A DNA stretch of 64,000 nt from Cannabis sativa (lineage: Eukaryota > Streptophyta > Magnoliopsida > Rosales > Cannabaceae). Location: assembly GCF_029168945.1 (NCBI RefSeq), contig NW_026870038.1, forward strand, positions 496,001 to 560,000, read 5' to 3'. The position numbers and the translations under genes were made by a program. The notes under the pieces were generated by a model. It worked only from the letters and a program-made list of their open reading frames with translations, ran no database searches and had not been told where the DNA came from. Positions 60,201-64,000 of this stretch are shown one piece after another (within the stretch, counting starts at the first letter, position 1; each line of letters opens with the position of its first letter).

Positions 60201-60766
60201 TTATTTTTTTTATGGGTGATTGATTAATTTCTTACTCAATTTTTTATTTTGCCTAATTTGTTTCAAATTTTTTTGAAAAGAATATAAAATATATTTTTGT
60301 ACTTTTCAATATTTGTCAAGTTTAAAATAATTATAAAAAAAGCCCTTTAATTATTTTTTAATATAAAAAGTATTTTATTTATTTTCTATGTGGGTGATTT
60401 GTGAACTTAATCTTGCCCATTACAATTTTTTTTAAAGTGAATGCAGAATATAATGTTTTATTTTTCAATTTTTATTAAGTTTAAAATAATTATAAAAAAA
60501 CCATTTAATTGTTTTTTCATATAAAAATTATTTTCTTATACTTCTTTATTTTAATTTTATTTAAATAATTAAAATTATCTTGATTTATTAATATATGATA
60601 TTTATTAAAATAATAAGACACCTTAAATGTATATATTTTTTATATATACTTCTTTGATAAGAGACTATTGTGGATGTTCAATTTTTAAGTTATATATATT
60701 TCATCAAATATGTGAATGATAGATATTATTTATTTACACATATTTTTGCATTTTTCAATTTTTGCA
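57221..60766. repeat. Higher-order tandem array: three 1.18-kb units, each with two 390-bp subunits
   Basis: The phrase TCAATATATATATA, followed closely by TAAAGGAAAG, starts subunits at 57221, 57611, 58398, 58788, 59586 and 59976. Spacings alternate 390, 787, 390, 798, 390. Each unit is subunit type 1 (with CAAACTAAAAGTCCC and ATGAGTGATT), subunit type 2 (with CAATTTAAAAGTCCC and ATGGGTGATT), then a tail of about 400 bases. The subunit heads resemble Helitron 5' termini. A further, more diverged subunit lies at about 60855-61060. Copies are nearly identical apart from the tail of unit 2, so amplification is recent. Confidence 0.9.
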
Positions 60767-61096
60767 AAATATTTAAAATTAAAAAAATCAATTTTCAACA
60801 AATAAATCAATATGTATATCTATATATAAATATATAAAAAAAAACACTAAAGAAAAGGAAAGCACAAGAAGAGTTTATGTGTCAATTTATAAATTTTTCT
60901 TCATATTTTTCCTAATTTCTAACACATTTTCTTATTTTAATTGAAAACCAAACCACACAAACAAACTAAAAGTCCCACATTGTTTAAAAACTATTTAAGT
61001 TTTATCTAGAAAGGTTATAAATAATATTCTTATTTCATTTGTCTAAGAAATATATTTATGTGATATAAGACTATTGTGAATGTTAAACTTTTAAGT

Positions 61097-61135
<39 letters not shown>

Positions 61136-61987
61136 CATTAAATATGTGAATGGTAGATATTATTTATTTACCCATGTTTTTACATTTTTTAATCTTTGTA
61201 AAATATTTTAAATTAAAAAAAATCAATTTTTAATAAATAAATCATCTATATCTATATATAAATATAAAGGAAAGCACCAAAGAAAATGAGGTAACACCCT
61301 ACAATATTTTGATCCATTTTTACTATTAAAAGAATTTTAATAAATTTAGTTTATTTTATATATTTGTAGATGTTGAGAAATATGACTTCTTAGTAAAATA
61401 TATTATTATTATTATTGGTAAAAATCTCATATGGATTAAGAACTACATAATTAATATATTTCTAAACTATAAATAAAGTATTCTTACACTAATTTGTGTT
61501 CGAAAATATATGGCCACAATATGTGAGGCATCATCCTATTATTTATTATTTTTTTAAATGCAGCATCCTATTATTTTAGGATTCTTTTTTCTTTATTATT
61601 TTTTCTCTTTTACATATTATTTCATTTAAATTGAAAAATAATTAGAAAATAACAAACGATCATGATTTATAATATTTTTACTCATTTAGTAAAAATATTT
61701 GCAACTATTTATTAGAATATAAATTTATGAAATAAAAAATTCGAAAAACTAATTATAAAATAATTTTTTTTTTAATAATTATAACAATAATATTTGTCAC
61801 AAAATCTTAATTTTTTTTATATATTTTAAAATAGCAAATTATATTTTTAGTTTCAACACTATTAATTTGTTTATAATATACACGTTAAAATATTATTTTT
61901 TAAATTATATCATTTAATAGAAATATGATATATATATAAATTATAAAAATTGGACAACACCGCGCGAAGCGCGGCTTAGTTCCCTAG
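60767..61987 (+). mobile_element. Helitron 3' half with diagnostic hairpin and CTAG end
   Basis: The 3' terminus is a perfect 6-bp-stem hairpin, CCGCGCGAAGCGCGG (61960-61974), nine bases, then CTAG (61984-61987) and T. This is the only GC-rich spot in several kb. Candidate 5' ends of the matching type (CTATATATAAATATAAAGGAAAGC) are at about 61250 and, with the diverged array subunit, about 60816. Depending on which is used, the element is 0.74 to 1.2 kb, or it may include the whole array to its left. No Rep/helicase coding sequence. Confidence 0.75.
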
Positions 61988-62921
61988 TATATATATAAAG
62001 GAAAGCATTCAAGAGTTTATGTGGCATACTCCCCTTCTTTCTTTCTAATTTATCTATTTTGTAGTTATTTTAGATTTTCATTTCATATTTGAACTTTTAT
62101 AATTTATTAATAATATCAATCCATTATTACCATTAATATATTAATATGATTACAAAATAACCGAAAAATTTAATAGCACTAATTTAATATATAATATAAT
62201 TTATTGTATAACTATTATACTATGCACCAAACCTATCATCTTCTCCAATAAAATTATTATTCATGCATGTAAGATCAATTTTTTAATTTACAATAACTAA
62301 TATCTATTACACTATTAAAAAATTATTCATTTTCCACCACACCACCTCTCTCTCCCTCTCTATGTAAACTAACTATAAATAGATATAATATTTCTCAATC
62401 TCCCATATGATATTTTTGTTTATTAAATTGATGATGTGAAGTAAATCATTCATATGCACGAATAGGAATGATTCCTATGAAAGGAGTCTACATTTTTTAA
62501 TCTTATTCATGAGGTTATTTATATATATATATATTAATATATTTTAATTTTTATCCATTATCAACTCACAATGTATAAATACATATCATATTTTTTTATT
62601 TTCATATATGATATTTTTATTTTTCAAATTGATATTGTGGAGTAATCCTCAATGTGTATATAATAGGAATGATTACTATAGAGAGTCTACATTTTGTAAT
62701 CTTATTCACGAGTTTATTTATATATATTTAATTTTTATTCATTATGTATTATATATCAACTCAATACTTATAATGGAATGATTATTTAGTTTTTATGAAA
62801 AATTATTTTGATTTGGAAGTAAAATTAATAGGATGATTTTGTTATGAGTTTCTTTAAATTCATTGCACTAATAAAAGATGTGAGTGAGGAGTTTTGGAGG
62901 AGATCTATCTCTTTTTTAAAA

Positions 62922-62964
<43 letters not shown>

Positions 62965-64000
62965 TGAATTTTTAAACAAATGACTAATCAAGCAAGAAGA
63001 AGATGATGATATTTTGATTATAAAATTATCTCAACTATTAGTGGTAAATAAGTAATTACGTTATGAATGATCAGTTTTATTAAAATAAAATATAGTGATG
63101 ATATTTTATTTTTTATTTTCTTTATTATTAATATTTGTATAAATTAATTCAAGGAGGAAAATTTATACTATTCCAATTTTTTTAACATAGATTTTAGTTA
63201 TGTATACAAGTTTGAAAATCTTTTTTCCTTTTTAATTATTTTATTTAACTTTCGATCATCTATTATAAATTTTGAAAAACCTTTTAGTTATTTTTTATTA
63301 ATTTTTCAATAGTTTTCTTATGAACTTTCTAATTTTATGTATTTTGTGAAATTATTATCCCAGCATCTATTTTATTATCTTTTAGTAATAATTATAGATA
63401 TGTATAATTATAATTATTAGAAAAATAAATTAACATCTATTTGTCAAAAGAAAAATATACCTAGACGGTATATATTTAGCTATTGGAACATAAATAGCTT
63501 TTTTTTTCTAATATATGTATTATACTATTTCATTATGAAATAAAATATATACTATCCATTATCATAAATAGTTACTCGATAGGTCATTTTACTTATGATT
63601 TTGTGAAGAGATAATACTTTATTTTTGCAAAGTTACAACTAAATAATTAATTATAAATGATTCAAAATTAAAGAAACAAAAAGATACTATCTAAATATGA
63701 AAAGCTTAATAATTGTATTGTATATAATCTTAATTCTTATTGTAATTTGATTAAACTATTTATGACTGCGTTACATAGAAACTAATCCAGTTTCATCATA
63801 AATTAGATATCTAATTATAATTAGAGTGAATTAAATTTAAATTGGATCTGATCAGATGACAAATGATGTTATCAGAATTTGATTAAGAACGAATTCAATT
63901 AACTACATAAATTATAATTATACTTATATGTAAACTATATCTATTCCAATACTGTTAGCTATTTATTACTTCTTGCTATACTATTTCGCACCTAATTTAG
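61988..64000. other. Gene-free AT-rich interval beginning with another Helitron-like 5' end
   Basis: Directly after the CTAG at 61987 the sequence reads TATATATATAAAGGAAAGCA, the same head as the array subunits, so a second element seems to abut the first. Its 3' end was not found before the window ends. An internal direct repeat occurs at about 62400-62540 and 62605-62735 (TTGATRWTGTGRAGTAA..., GGAATGATTMCTATRRA...). An (AT)n/(GT)n microsatellite is at about 62925-62965. No gene is seen. Confidence 0.5.

Noticed and set aside
57221..60766. CRISPR-like or satellite array with coding units
   Set aside because: Units are long, AT-rich and non-coding, without short spacers; a plant nuclear repeat explains them better.

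Overview
This is nuclear DNA of a flowering plant, almost certainly a eudicot. It is very AT-rich and gene-sparse, genes carry GT-AG introns, intergenic space is full of MITEs, Helitrons and LTR elements, and every recognisable gene belongs to a land-plant family. I cannot fix the species from sequence alone. A Rosales-type genome (for example Cannabaceae) would fit the repeat style, but that is a guess.

Layout. 1-3.05 kb: no firm gene; a 71-bp minisatellite and exon-like scraps. 3.05-4.50 kb (-): a divergent GIF (SSXT/SS18-like) transcriptional co-activator. It is head to head, across about 435 bp, with a 72-aa membrane-anchored plant protein (4.94-6.22 kb, +). A decayed partial tandem copy of that gene, with copies of a palindromic MITE, follows to 7.69 kb. 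7.85-11.35 kb (-): a full-length PEPR-like LRR receptor kinase. 11.3-34 kb: repeat territory. It contains a decayed Copia element with 1.88-kb LTRs (15.46-22.75 kb, +), a second Copia element (26.85-32.09 kb, -) inserted with a perfect 5-bp target duplication into a LINE-type zf-RVT/RNase H pseudogene, and a complete 364-bp TRIM element at 32.6 kb. 34.3-36.5 kb (+): a GRF7/8-like growth-regulating factor with QLQ and WRC domains and a miR396 site. It converges on an IQD (IQ67-domain calmodulin-binding) gene at 37.3-39.0 kb (-). 39-48.8 kb: another repeat belt with a CACTA-like MITE, a Helitron ending in a hairpin plus CTAG, and hAT-like and other MITEs. 48.8-50.7 kb (+): chloroplast small heat-shock protein HSP21 with heat-shock elements upstream. 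51.5-52.0 kb (-): a DUF4228/PADRE protein. 52-64 kb: no genes; a higher-order tandem array made of Helitron-5'-end-like units (57.2-60.8 kb), followed by a clear Helitron 3' terminus at 61,987.

How the genes relate. GRF transcription factors and GIF co-activators are known to bind each other (QLQ domain to SNH/SSXT domain) and to drive leaf and meristem growth under miR396 control. This window holds one of each, about 30 kb apart. The receptor kinase, HSP21, IQD and PADRE genes point to stress, immunity and calcium responses but do not form an obvious cluster. I found no gene set that amounts to a new biosynthetic or defence system. The most unusual structures are the Helitron-derived higher-order array, the nested inverted-repeat promoter between the GIF and the small-protein gene, and the very clean nested transposon insertion.
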